Below are positions 16,785-27,141 of a DNA stretch of 64,000 nt, in pieces (the stretch's first letter is position 1; every line of letters starts with the position of its first letter). Source of the DNA: Gammaproteobacteria bacterium (GTDB lineage Bacteria; Pseudomonadota; Gammaproteobacteria; Nevskiales; Nevskiaceae). The stretch covers positions 62,001 through 126,000 of the forward strand of contig JAHZLQ010000078.1 of the NCBI GenBank assembly GCA_022599775.1. The letters run 5' to 3'. Both the position numbers and the translations under genes were made by a program. The notes under the pieces are model-generated. The model ran no database searches and was not told the DNA's origin. It saw only the letters and a list, made by a program, of their open reading frames with translations.

Positions 16785-18089
16785 ATGCCTGAGACGGCCA
16801 CGCGCCCGACGTCGCAAAAAGCGGTACTCGTCAATCTGGAATTCCCGGGTTCCGACTACGGTGTCGAAGCCGCTGAATTCCGCGAACTCGTGTGCGCGTC
16901 CGGCGCCGAGATCACGGCGTTCATCGGTGGCCGTCGCCAGCGTCCGGATTCGAGTCTGTTCGTCGGCAGCGGCAAGGCCGACGAAGTCGCCGAGGCCGTG
17001 GAACTGCATTGCGCCGAGCTGGCGGTGTTCAATCACGCGCTGTCGCCGAGCCAGGAGCGCAATCTGGAGAAGCGGCTCAAGTGTCGCGTGCTCGACCGGT
17101 CCGGGCTGATCCTCGACATCTTCGCGCAGCGTGCGCGTTCGCACGAGGGCAAGTTGCAGGTCGAGCTGGCCCAACTGCAGCACCTTTCCACGCGTCTGGT
17201 CCGTGGCTGGTCGCATCTTGAGCGCCAGGGCGGCGGCATCGGCCTGCGTGGCCCCGGCGAAACCCAGCTGGAAACCGATCGGCGACTGGTGCGTCATCGC
17301 ATCGCGATGCTCAAGCGACGTCTCGAAGAGGTGCGCAAACGGCGCTCGCTGTCGCGTCAGCAGCGCTTGCGCAACGAAGTGCCCACGGTGTCGCTGGTCG
17401 GCTATACCAATGCCGGGAAATCGACGCTGTTCAATGCGCTGACCGGCAATGACAGTTTTGCCTCCAGCCAGCTGTTCGCGACCCTGGATCCGACCTTGCG
17501 GCGGCTGCCACTGCCGCCGGGCGAGCACATCGTGCTGGCCGATACCGTCGGATTCATTCGCGATCTGCCGCATGACCTGGTGGCGGCGTTCCGTGCCACG
17601 CTGGAGGAATCCAGAGATGCTGGCCTGCTGCTGCACGTGGTCGACGCCGCCGATCCGGAATGCAGCGTTCGAATCGAGCAGGTCAATGCAGTGCTTGAGG
17701 AGATCGGTGCGACCAAGGCTCCACGGATTCTGGTCTACAACAAGATCGATCTGCTTGATCGCGAGACGCCCGAATTACAGCGCGATGCCGAGGCTCAGGT
17801 CACGCGCATCTACGTCTCGGCCGAAAGCGGGCAGGGGCTCGACACGCTGCGGCAGGTCGTGCGCGATCATTTCTTCGCCGACAGCGTCGAGCGCGAGGTT
17901 CGCGTGCCGCTGCGCGCCGGCGGCCTGCGGGCCCGCTTGTTCGAGCACGAGGCGGTGCTGCGCGAACAGGTCGAGGACGATGGCAGCTGGACGGTGACGG
18001 TACGCATGCCGTATGCGCAACTGGCACGTATGTGCCGCGAGGCGGATTTGCCGATACCGGCGCCGCCAATGCAGGAATCGGCGCAGTGA
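16785..18089 (+). CDS. hflX: Ribosome-splitting GTPase HflX
   Basis: GTPase that rescues and splits stalled 70S ribosomes. The N-terminal glycine-rich domain (SSLFVGSGKADEVAE) leads to the GLRGPGETQLETDRRLVRHRI helix region. The G domain has G1 VGYTNAGKSTLFNAL, G3 DTVGFIRDLP and G4 NKIDLL. It has 434 residues from ATG 16785. An in-frame GTG at 16740, inside hfq, would add 15 residues without similarity, and neither has a strong ribosome site. A terminator-like hairpin follows, separating it from hflK. Confidence 0.95.
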   Translation: MPETATRPTSQKAVLVNLEFPGSDYGVEAAEFRELVCASGAEITAFIGGRRQRPDSSLFVGSGKADEVAEAVELHCAELAVFNHALSPSQERNLEKRLKCRVLDRSGLILDIFAQRARSHEGKLQVELAQLQHLSTRLVRGWSHLERQGGGIGLRGPGETQLETDRRLVRHRIAMLKRRLEEVRKRRSLSRQQRLRNEVPTVSLVGYTNAGKSTLFNALTGNDSFASSQLFATLDPTLRRLPLPPGEHIVLADTVGFIRDLPHDLVAAFRATLEESRDAGLLLHVVDAADPECSVRIEQVNAVLEEIGATKAPRILVYNKIDLLDRETPELQRDAEAQVTRIYVSAESGQGLDTLRQVVRDHFFADSVEREVRVPLRAGGLRARLFEHEAVLREQVEDDGSWTVTVRMPYAQLARMCREADLPIPAPPMQESAQ

Positions 18090-18120
18090 ACTGGTAGAAT
18101 CGCGCCGAAATCAGAACGAC

Positions 18121-18143
18121 GGCCGCCGCGTGCGGCCCTTTTT
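18121..18143 (+). terminator. Rho-independent terminator after hflX
   Basis: GGCCGC (18121-18126), a 5-nt loop, then GCGGCC (18132-18137) followed by CTTTTT. It lies 31 nt past the hflX stop and 63 nt before hflK, so hflK-hflC may have their own promoter or depend on partial readthrough. Confidence 0.75.
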
Positions 18144-18205
18144 ATCGACCTTTATCGACAGTTTTCGGTCGGCAGTTTCCACTGCCTCGATCGTCGGAGC
18201 ACAAC

Positions 18206-19321
18206 ATGGCTTGGAACGAGCCCGGCGGCGGCCGCGACCCCTGGAACAACAACGGTGGCGGACGTCGTAGCGGTGGCAATACACCTGACGTGGATGAAAT
18301 CCTGAAGCGTCTCAAGGCGAGATTCGGTAGTCGCGGTGGCAAGGGCGGCAAGGGGTTTTCCGGCGCCGTGATGCTGCTGTTGCTGGCCATCGTGGCGCTG
18401 TGGGGTGCCTCGGGTTTCTACATGGTCAACGAACGCGAACAGGCCGTGGTGCTGCGCTTCGGCGCCTACAGCCGAACCGAAGGCCCGGGTCTGCGCTGGC
18501 ATGTGCCGTGGCCGTTCGAGCGCGAGGAAAAAGTCAACGTCACCGAGGTGCGCGAGTCCACCGATCGCAGCTCGATGCTGACCGAAGACGAGAACATCGT
18601 CGAACTTGAACTGAAGGTGCAGTACCGCGTCACCTCTGCCGAGAACTACCTGTTCAGCGTCAAGGATCCGGATGCGACGCTGCGCCAGGCGACGCGCAGC
18701 GCGGTGCGCCAGATCGTCGGCCGCAACACCTTCGACTTCGTTGTGATCGAAGGACGCCAGGCGGTCGCAGATCGTGCACGAACCTTGTTGCAGGACATCC
18801 TCGACGGCTACGAAACCGGCCTGATCGTGATGCAGGTCAACATGATCGACGCGCGTGCGCCGGCACAGGTTCAGGACGCCTTCCTCGACGCCATCAAAGC
18901 GCGCGAGGATCAGCAGCGCTTCAAGAACGAAGCCGAGTCCTATTCCAATGAGCGTCTGCCGCAGGCGCGTGGTACTGCCGCTCGCCAGGTCTCGCAGGCC
19001 ACCGGCTACCGCGACAGCGTGGTGGCGGAAGCCGAAGGTGACGTGGCCCGCTTCACGCAACTTCTGACCGAGTACGAAAAGGCGCCGAAGGTGACGCGTC
19101 AGCGCATGTATCTCGATGCGCTCGAAGACGTGATGAGCCGCACCGGCAAGGTGCTGATCGATACCAATGAAGCCAATCCCATGCTGTATTTGCCGCTCGA
19201 CCAGCTGATGAAGAACCGCGGTGACGCAACCACTGGTGGCAAGACCACGTCGTCGCTGCCGTCGACGTCATCGAGCAGCAGCTCGAACGACAACCGCTTA
19301 CGCGAACGCGAGAGGCGCTGA
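18206..19321 (+). CDS. hflK: FtsH protease modulator HflK
   Basis: Inner-membrane SPFH (band 7) protein that forms a cage with HflC around FtsH. It is 371 residues. The N-terminal tail is Gly/Asn/Arg-rich (EPGGGRDPWNNNGGG). A single membrane segment (AVMLLLLAIVALWGASGFYMV) precedes the SPFH domain (VVLRFGAYSRTEGPGLRWHVPWP). A helical Ala/Glu-rich part comes next, then a Ser/Thr-rich C-terminus. hflC starts within its stop (TGATG). Confidence 0.96.
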   Translation: MAWNEPGGGRDPWNNNGGGRRSGGNTPDVDEILKRLKARFGSRGGKGGKGFSGAVMLLLLAIVALWGASGFYMVNEREQAVVLRFGAYSRTEGPGLRWHVPWPFEREEKVNVTEVRESTDRSSMLTEDENIVELELKVQYRVTSAENYLFSVKDPDATLRQATRSAVRQIVGRNTFDFVVIEGRQAVADRARTLLQDILDGYETGLIVMQVNMIDARAPAQVQDAFLDAIKAREDQQRFKNEAESYSNERLPQARGTAARQVSQATGYRDSVVAEAEGDVARFTQLLTEYEKAPKVTRQRMYLDALEDVMSRTGKVLIDTNEANPMLYLPLDQLMKNRGDATTGGKTTSSLPSTSSSSSSNDNRLRERERR

Positions 19322-20190
19322 TGAGCAACCGTCAACTTTTTTCGATCGCGCTCGCCCTGATTGCGGTCTTTGTTCTCTACCAGACGTTCTACATCGTCGA
19401 CCAGCGCGAACGCGTCATCAAGCTGCGCTTCGGCGAGGTGATTGGTGTCGATTCGCAGCCTGGCGTGCATTTCAAATGGCCGATCGCCGACAGCGTGCGC
19501 CGCATGGACAGCCGCGTGTTGACGCTCGACAACCAGTCCGAGGACTTCCTGACCTCGGAGAAAAAGAGCGTCAAGGTCGACTTCTACGCCAAATGGCGAA
19601 TCCAGGACACGCGCACCTACTACCGCGCCACGGCCGGCCTGGAGATCAACGCCAATGATCGTCTGGCGTCGATCGTCAATCGTGCGCTGAGGGACCAGTT
19701 TTCGATCCGCACGATCCGCCAGGTGGTCTCGGACGAACGCGACGACATCATGAAGGCGGTGGAGGACTCCACCGCCGAGAAGGTCGACGAACTCGGAATC
19801 CAGCTGGTCGACGTTCGCGTCAAGGCGATCGACCTGCCGGATAACGTCAGCGATTCGGTCTATCAGCGCATGCGTTCCGAGCGCCAGCGCGTGGCCTCCG
19901 ACTTCCGCGCACGCGGTTCCGAGGAAGCCGAGAAAATCCGTGCGGACGCCGATCGCGAAGCCGCGGTCATCGTCGCCAATGCCTACAAGGAAGCCGAACG
20001 CATTCGTGGTGAGGGCGACGCCAAGGCCGCCGAGATTTACGCGACGGCCTACAACAAGGATGCCGAGTTCTATTCGTTCTATCGCAGTCTCGATGTCTAC
20101 CGGAACACCTGGAACGGTCAGCAGGACCTGATGGTGCTGGAGCCAAGCAGTGAGCTGTTCAAGTACTTCAAGAACCCAGCGGGTCGCTGA
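19321..20190 (+). CDS. hflC: FtsH protease modulator HflC
   Basis: Partner of HflK, 289 residues. The N-terminal membrane anchor (FSIALALIAVFVLYQTFYIV) is followed by the SPFH domain (RVIKLRFGEVIGVDSQPGVHFKWP). The coiled region (ARGSEEAEKIRADADREA, EAERIRGEGDAKAAEIYA) matches HflC. ATG overlaps the hflK stop, and DUF2065 begins inside its own stop, so the three are translationally coupled. Confidence 0.96.
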   Translation: MSNRQLFSIALALIAVFVLYQTFYIVDQRERVIKLRFGEVIGVDSQPGVHFKWPIADSVRRMDSRVLTLDNQSEDFLTSEKKSVKVDFYAKWRIQDTRTYYRATAGLEINANDRLASIVNRALRDQFSIRTIRQVVSDERDDIMKAVEDSTAEKVDELGIQLVDVRVKAIDLPDNVSDSVYQRMRSERQRVASDFRARGSEEAEKIRADADREAAVIVANAYKEAERIRGEGDAKAAEIYATAYNKDAEFYSFYRSLDVYRNTWNGQQDLMVLEPSSELFKYFKNPAGR

Positions 20191-20380
20191 TGTGGGACGA
20201 TCTGCTACGCGCGCTGGCACTGGTCCTGGTGATTGAGGGGCTGATGCCGTTCGCGTTTCCCGGCCGCTGGCGGCAGATTCTGCTGCGCATGGCGAGTCTC
20301 GATGACAAGCAGATGCGTACGGCGGGTCTGATCGCGATGGTTGCCGGCATCGTTCTGCTGCAATTGGTGCAGTTCCTGCG

Positions 20381-20384
<4 letters not shown>
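20190..20384 (+). CDS. DUF2065 (YjeT-like) small membrane protein
   Basis: 64 residues with two hydrophobic segments (LLRALALVLVIEGLMPFAF and TAGLIAMVAGIVLLQLVQFL). This is the usual DUF2065 pattern, and this family is commonly found right after hflC. The ATG overlaps the hflC stop (TGATG) and its own stop overlaps the hisZ start (ATGA). Function is unknown; position suggests a role with the HflKC-FtsH complex. Confidence 0.85.
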
Positions 20385-22752
<2,368 letters not shown>

Positions 22753-22938
22753 TCCGCGAGCGTTCAGGCCGCTTTCGCGGCAAGACCGGGGGCAGGGGCG
22801 GCGAACTCGGGTGGTGTCCTGATGAGCGTCTTCGCTCCACGAGCGTAGCGGCCAGCGCCCGCAATCACTCCGGGGTGCAGCCGAGACCTCGACCGATCGT
22901 CCACAGTTGTTACGCACGCGGCGAGTAGAATCGGTCGC

Positions 22939-23757
22939 ATGAGTTTCATTTCGATCAAACCGTCCGCTGCGCTGACCGGTTTAGTCGAGTCGTTATGGGA
23001 TTGCGACTGGGCGCCGGCACCGCACTGCCTGGAACGTGTCCTGCCGTCGGCGTATGGCCAGCTGATCGTCAATCTTTACGAGGACGAAACCCGCGAGTAT
23101 TTCGAGCACGACGGTTCATTGCGTTGCGTCCGCCTCGCGGGGACCACCCTGGCGGGGCCGCAAGCACTCAGCGGCATCATCGATACCCGGGAGCAGCGGC
23201 AGGTCATGGGGGTGATCTTGCACCCGCCCGGTGCGATGGCCTTTGCGCGGCAAGCGCTGGATCAGCTGCACGGACATAGCGTCGACGTCGCGGCGCTGCT
23301 GGGAGAACGACAGTCCGGCATCCGCCAGCGCTTGCTGGAGGCCGGCGGTCCGCACGAGCGTCTGCGACGGCTTGAGCAATGGTTGTGCCAGCAAATCGGA
23401 GGTATCCGCCCGCACCCGGCGGTCGAGTTCGCGATCTCCTCGCTCAAGGCCAGACCCCAGGTGAGCCGGATTGCGGACGTGGTACGCGACAGCGGCCTGT
23501 CTCCACGGCGCTTCGCGCGCCTGTTCGAGCAGAACGTGGGGATGGGCGCCAAGCGCTACGCGCGCCTGCTGCGGTTTCGGCACCTGGTCGATTCCGCGCA
23601 TGGGAGCGCAAGCGTCAATTGGGCCGGTCTGGCCGCGGATTGCGGCTTTCACGATCAGGCGCATCTGGTGCATGAATTTCGTGCGTTCTCGGGGATGACG
23701 CCCGGCGCTTATCTGAGCAGCCAGGGCAACTACGCCTCGCACGTGCCCCTGCCTTGA
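22939..23757 (+). CDS. AraC-family transcriptional regulator
   Basis: 272 residues. The C-terminal AraC helix-turn-helix pair is clear (about 165-260): VSRIADVVRDSGLSPRRFARLFEQNVGMGAKRYARLLRF, then AADCGFHDQAHLVHEFRAFSGMTPGAYL. The N-terminal half (ISIKPSAALTGLVESLWDCDW, LPSAYGQLIVNLYED) resembles the DUF6597 ligand domain found in many uncharacterised AraC regulators. The gene stands in the same direction 77 nt before a VOC-family gene, which may be its target. The preceding 186-nt gap (22753-22938) shows no gene. Confidence 0.85.
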   Translation: MSFISIKPSAALTGLVESLWDCDWAPAPHCLERVLPSAYGQLIVNLYEDETREYFEHDGSLRCVRLAGTTLAGPQALSGIIDTREQRQVMGVILHPPGAMAFARQALDQLHGHSVDVAALLGERQSGIRQRLLEAGGPHERLRRLEQWLCQQIGGIRPHPAVEFAISSLKARPQVSRIADVVRDSGLSPRRFARLFEQNVGMGAKRYARLLRFRHLVDSAHGSASVNWAGLAADCGFHDQAHLVHEFRAFSGMTPGAYLSSQGNYASHVPLP

Positions 23758-23834
23758 AACATGGCAGAAAATCTACAAGACGACTGCGCGTCCGCTGAGG
23801 ATACTGGCCTTGAACTTCAACGGAGTCGATGCAC

Positions 23835-24269
23835 ATGAATTCAATCCGATCCACGGTCATACCCAGCCTGCGCTACCGCGACGCACCGGCCGCGATCGAC
23901 TGGTTGTGCGCCGCTCTGGGCTTCACCCGCCAGCTGGTGGTGCCTGATGAAAACGGAGGCGTTACGCATGCCCAACTGAGGCTGGGGGGCGGCATGATCA
24001 TGCTCGGCGCGGCGCGGGACGATGAATGGGGTCGACGCATGGCACTGCCTTCCGAGATCGGCGGGCGCGAGACGCAGTGCTGTTGTCTGGTGGTGCAGGA
24101 TGTGGAGACGCACTGCAGCCGGGCGCAGAGCGCCGGCGCCGACATTGTCCAGCCCCTGCACGCGCCAGATTACGGGGGGCAGGCCTATGCCTGTCGCGAC
24201 CCCGAAGGGCACGTCTGGTGGATCGGGAGCTACGATCCCTGGGCTGAGGTCGAAGCCTCAGAGCCCTGA
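23835..24269 (+). CDS. VOC (glyoxalase/bleomycin-resistance-like) protein
   Basis: 144 residues with the paired beta-alpha-beta-beta-beta modules of the vicinal oxygen chelate fold: VIPSLRYRDAPAAIDWLCAALGF, HAQLRLGGGMIMLG, QCCCLVVQDVETHCSRAQSAGADIV and YACRDPEGHVWWIGSYDPW. Such proteins are metal-dependent lyases, dioxygenases or antibiotic-binding proteins; the substrate cannot be deduced. The start at 23835 is chosen because GGAG lies 9 nt upstream; the ATG at 23829 is too close to it. Probably paired with the upstream AraC gene. A strong hairpin follows the stop. Confidence 0.8.
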   Translation: MNSIRSTVIPSLRYRDAPAAIDWLCAALGFTRQLVVPDENGGVTHAQLRLGGGMIMLGAARDDEWGRRMALPSEIGGRETQCCCLVVQDVETHCSRAQSAGADIVQPLHAPDYGGQAYACRDPEGHVWWIGSYDPWAEVEASEP

Positions 24270-24274
24270 TGACA

Positions 24275-24299
24275 GGCGCCCGAACAATGTCCGGGCGCC
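24275..24299. terminator. Strong GC hairpin between convergent genes
   Basis: GGCGCCCG (24275-24282) pairs perfectly with CGGGCGCC (24292-24299) around a 9-nt loop, 6 nt after the VOC stop. No T-run lies on either side, so termination is likely but not of classic form; the position between two convergent genes supports it. Confidence 0.5.
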
Positions 24300-24307
24300 C
24301 CTGATCC

Positions 24308-24360
24308 AATAAATTACTTGAATAAAGACTTATAAATATTTGTTTATAATCAATTAATTT
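24308..24360. other. Very AT-rich patch
   Basis: Only 6 of 53 bases are G or C, in surroundings of roughly 65 percent GC. It contains an inverted repeat TATAAA (24331-24336)/TTTATA (24343-24348) and runs into the last codons of the solute-binding-protein gene. It may be a transcription-termination or protein-binding (for example nucleoid protein) region. Confidence 0.6.
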
Positions 24361-25208
24361 ACGGACTTCTTGTCTGCTTTCCCACTCATATCCTGATCCA
24401 CGTAGCGAGCGACGACGGATTCGATCCGTCCGCTGCGCCGACTCAGCTCCAGAGCCTTTTGGAACCGCTGCACAAGGTCCTGCGGCACGCTGGCGCGGCT
24501 GAACATCAGGGCAACCTGACCATCGTGGACCTGTCCGGGATGTCGCGCCACCGCGTCACTCCAGCCTTTGCGGCGCAGTACCGAAGCGGCCACCACCGGA
24601 TCGTCCAGCAGGACGTCGACCTGGCCGTCGACCAGACGGGCGTAGCCGGCCTCGACGATGCGCGAGCGGACGAAGGCGCCAGCGGTGTCGTTGGCGATCA
24701 TCATCTCGGCGACTTCAGGGCCGTAGAAATAGCCGTCCGTGACCGCGACGCGCTTGCCCTGGGCAACGAGTTCGGCCAGCGACTGATCGCCCAGTTCCTC
24801 TAGGTTGTCGCTGCGAACGAACATCGCCATGTTTTCGTCGCGATAGGGCTCCGAAAAGATCGCGAACGGCTCACGCTGACTGTTGGGTGTTGCCGCCAGC
24901 AGAAGATCGATATCGCCGGTTTTGATCGCCGCCAAGTGGTCCGCCCAGTTGCCTTGCACGAAATTCAGACTGCAACCAGCGGTATCGGCCAGTTCGCGCG
25001 CCAGTTCCACGTCGAGTCCGGCAATCTGTCCGTCCGCCGTCTCGTATTGATACGGTTCCCAGGGATCCCAGCCGACCTTGAGCTTGCAGGGTTCGGCGGC
25101 GGCGGCTTTCTGAGGGGCCGTGGCCGTTGCGGCCGACTGCGGTTGTTGGTGACAGGCCGCTGCGCACAGCAATGCAACAAGCCCGAGACTTTTGCTCGTG
25201 ATACCCAT
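24354..25208 (-). CDS. Family 3 solute-binding lipoprotein
   Basis: 284 residues. The N-terminus has a lipobox (LGLVALLCAAAC), so the mature protein is probably lipid-anchored outside the inner membrane. The SBP_bac_3 fold follows: LKVGWDPWEPYQYETADGQIAGLDVELARELA, IKTGDIDLLLAATPNSQREPFAIFSEPY, and VDVLLDDPVVAASVLRR. The family binds polar amino acids or similar small ligands, for ABC uptake or signalling. No ABC permease or ATPase lies nearby, so it works with a distant transporter or as a sensor. The C-terminus ends in Lys-rich DKKSVN. Confidence 0.85.
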   Translation of the reverse strand: MGITSKSLGLVALLCAAACHQQPQSAATATAPQKAAAAEPCKLKVGWDPWEPYQYETADGQIAGLDVELARELADTAGCSLNFVQGNWADHLAAIKTGDIDLLLAATPNSQREPFAIFSEPYRDENMAMFVRSDNLEELGDQSLAELVAQGKRVAVTDGYFYGPEVAEMMIANDTAGAFVRSRIVEAGYARLVDGQVDVLLDDPVVAASVLRRKGWSDAVARHPGQVHDGQVALMFSRASVPQDLVQRFQKALELSRRSGRIESVVARYVDQDMSGKADKKSVN

Positions 25209-25381
25209 CGCGCTCTCCTCTCTATTGATTTATGTGACATCTGATGCGACGGAGCGCGAGCAGTGTAGACCCAAAATCGGCAACACCCAAGACCCGCAGG
25301 GCACGCCGCGCGCGTCCACAGACTTCGATGCCACCGGTCCGCGAATGCTTGCTCCTCGGGGTTTCTGACAGGAGCCGGGCG

Positions 25382-25413
25382 GTTCGCTTACCGGAAATCT
25401 CCGGAAAGCGAAC
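25382..25413. repeat. Inverted-repeat stem in a gene-free stretch
   Basis: GTTCGCTT (25382-25389) and AAGCGAAC (25406-25413) are perfect inverses, with an inner CCGG/CCGG pair (25391-25394, 25401-25404) around a 6-nt loop; only one position mismatches. It lies in the 305-nt gap between the solute-binding-protein gene and the dksA terminator. I see no gene in that gap. Confidence 0.5.
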
Positions 25414-25452
25414 TGGGGGATGTCCAAGGGCCATAGCGGCCCGATGCGCTCC

Positions 25453-25510
25453 CCGTCATCCCAGACAAGCGCAGGCTTGCCCCGAATCCATTCATTTCCA
25501 TGAATGACGG
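25453..25510. repeat. REP-like palindromic element
   Basis: A 58-bp unit bounded by CCGTCAT (25453-25459) and ATGACGG (25504-25510). Inside are CAAGC/GCTTG (25466-25470, 25475-25479) and CATTCAT-TTCC-ATGAATG (25489-25506). The sequence (GTCATCCC...CGAATCCATTC) resembles the widespread GTCATTCCCGC...GGAATCCA intergenic repeats of proteobacteria. Probably a degenerate member of such a family. Confidence 0.5.
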
Positions 25511-25515
25511 CCAGC

Positions 25516-25541
25516 AAAAAGGCCGCAGCGTTGCTGCGGCC
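25516..25541 (-). terminator. Rho-independent terminator of dksA
   Basis: Read on the minus strand: GGCCGCAGC, loop AAC, GCTGCGGCC, then five T. The stem is a perfect 9 bp (25521-25529 with 25533-25541) and the T-tract corresponds to the A-run at 25516-25520. It lies 24 nt past the dksA stop. Confidence 0.9.
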
Positions 25542-25564
25542 TTCGTCGATGCGCTGCGCTGGAT

Positions 25565-26230
25565 TCAGCGATCGCGATACTGCGCTTCGATCTGCTCGTT
25601 CTGGCCTTTCACGTCCACGCACACGGTGGCGGTGGGGCGGGCCAGCAGACGCGGAATGCCGATCGCTTCGCCAGTCACCTCGCAGTAGCCGTATTCCTTT
25701 TCGGCAATGCGGCGCAGGGATTCGTCGATCTTGCGCAGCAGCAGCGACTCACGTTCACGCAGACGCAGATCCAACCAGTGCTCTTCCTCGGCCGTGGCAC
25801 GGTCCGCAGGATCGGCGAAAGTTTCGCGCTGGTGGAGGCGTTCCTTGACTTCGGTCTGGCGATCGAGCACTTCCTTGCGCTGCTGCAACAGCAGGTCGCG
25901 AAAGTACTGGAGTTGTGGTTCGCTCATATAGTCCGCATCGGACATCTTGCGAATGTCCTGCTCGGTCAGCGGCTGGCCGGCAACGGCTTTGAACGCCTTG
26001 GCGGTCTTGGCCGCGCTTCCTGACTTTGCGGCAGCGGCTGCGCGAGTCTTCTTGGGGGCGGTGGAACGGTCAGACACGGAATTGGGCATGGATTTCTTGG
26101 CTTTGGTTGGTCTTGAAGGTGCCGCAGCGGCGATCGTACGGCGCCGCGAACTGGCGGTTCCGCTTGTGGTCTTCACGGTGCCGGAGACATCTTCCGAAAC
26201 CGCGCTGCCGTTCGGCACATTCTTGGACAT
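25565..26230 (-). CDS. dksA: DksA-family RNA polymerase regulator, Zn ligands reduced, long basic N-terminus
   Basis: Binds the RNA polymerase secondary channel and with ppGpp adjusts transcription of stable RNA and biosynthesis genes. The coiled-coil tip is conserved (DPADRATAEEE; the DxxDRA of E. coli DksA). The C-terminal globular part reads YGYCEVTGEAIGIPRLLARPTATVCVDVK: only one Cys remains of each CxxC pair (Thr and Val replace the others), as in Zn-independent DksA2-like proteins. Residues 1-85 are an added Ala/Lys/Ser/Pro-rich basic tail, making 221 residues against about 150 in E. coli. The start is ATG 26230; a TTG two codons earlier is possible. A strong promoter and a terminator make it a single-gene unit. 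Confidence 0.92.
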   Translation of the reverse strand: MSKNVPNGSAVSEDVSGTVKTTSGTASSRRRTIAAAAPSRPTKAKKSMPNSVSDRSTAPKKTRAAAAAKSGSAAKTAKAFKAVAGQPLTEQDIRKMSDADYMSEPQLQYFRDLLLQQRKEVLDRQTEVKERLHQRETFADPADRATAEEEHWLDLRLRERESLLLRKIDESLRRIAEKEYGYCEVTGEAIGIPRLLARPTATVCVDVKGQNEQIEAQYRDR

Positions 26231-26280
26231 GGACAATCAAGGCACCCTGATTCGGGTGGTCCCATCAAAGGAAGTCGCGC

Positions 26281-26309
26281 CTTATACACCGCGCCCTTGT
26301 TAGCGTCAA
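26281..26309 (-). promoter_or_regulatory. Sigma70-type promoter for dksA
   Basis: On the minus strand TTGACG (26309-26304), a 17-bp spacer, and TATAAG (26286-26281). The predicted start near 26274 gives a leader of about 45 nt before the ATG at 26230. Confidence 0.8.
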
Positions 26310-26379
26310 TTTACGGAGGGCACTGTCGGACTGCGTATAGGGTCTGTCGAGCTGCACCTGAGGCGCCACAGGCCTTGCC

Positions 26380-27141
26380 TCAGGCCGTTTTCGACCACTG
26401 CGTGAGTTGCCGCGCCACCCAGGCCCCGTCGTCCAGCGTGAGATCGTGCCCTGCGTCCGGATGTTCCAGCACAGGGCAGTCCCAGGCCAGCGCCAGGGCT
26501 CTTGAACAGCGCGGGTCGACCAAACGATCGCCGCGACTGCCGATGACGATCCAACGGGTCGCAGGCGGCCTCTCGGGCGCGCGATAACGCGCCGCCGCCA
26601 ACAATTGCCTCAGCGCATTACCGCGGCTGACCGGATAATGGCCGCGCCAGTCCGTCCAATCGTCCAGCAGAGCGTCATCAATCGGTCGGTTACTGGTCAG
26701 TTTCAGGATCATGCGTTCGCAATCGCGATCGGCGGGCGGTGCCAGCGCCATGCGTAGCACCGCGCTCCAGGCTGCGGGGCGCAATCGGTGTGGCGCGGGG
26801 CTGAACGGCCGCATGCTGGTGTTGATCAGCGCACAGCTCGCGATCTCGGTCGGTGCCAAGGCCGCCCAGGCCGTTGCCACCATGCCGCCCAGGGACACGG
26901 CAACCAGTCGATACGGCGGCTCGACGCCACGGCGCCGCGTCTCGGCGCGACAGTACTCCGCCATATGCTCGATTCGGGTCGGGCTTGGCTCGTGGTTCAG
27001 TCGTCCGTTTCCGGGCAGGTCCAGCATCAGCGGCGGCGGTCCCGCATCCTGTTCGGCCAGCAGGCGAGGGAAATCGGCCCAATGGTGGCTGTCACGCGTC
27101 AGCCCGCGCAGCAGTATCCACGGGGACTGTCTGGCCTTCAT
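26380..27141 (-). CDS. Alpha/beta-fold hydrolase
   Basis: 253 residues of the alpha/beta hydrolase fold. The nucleophile elbow is VAVSLGGMVATAWA (GxSxG-like SLGG), after an N-terminal WILLRGLTRDSHHWADF strand-turn. The late acid (VIGSRGDRLVDP) and the His (HPDAGHDLTLDDGAWV) complete the triad. The substrate is unknown. The start is the ATG at 27141, which overlaps the stop of the upstream M14 gene (ATGA); a longer in-frame opening reads through that gene and is rejected. The pair is probably an operon. A hairpin (26357-26364/26377-26384) covers its stop codon. Confidence 0.85.
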   Translation of the reverse strand: MKARQSPWILLRGLTRDSHHWADFPRLLAEQDAGPPPLMLDLPGNGRLNHEPSPTRIEHMAEYCRAETRRRGVEPPYRLVAVSLGGMVATAWAALAPTEIASCALINTSMRPFSPAPHRLRPAAWSAVLRMALAPPADRDCERMILKLTSNRPIDDALLDDWTDWRGHYPVSRGNALRQLLAAARYRAPERPPATRWIVIGSRGDRLVDPRCSRALALAWDCPVLEHPDAGHDLTLDDGAWVARQLTQWSKTA

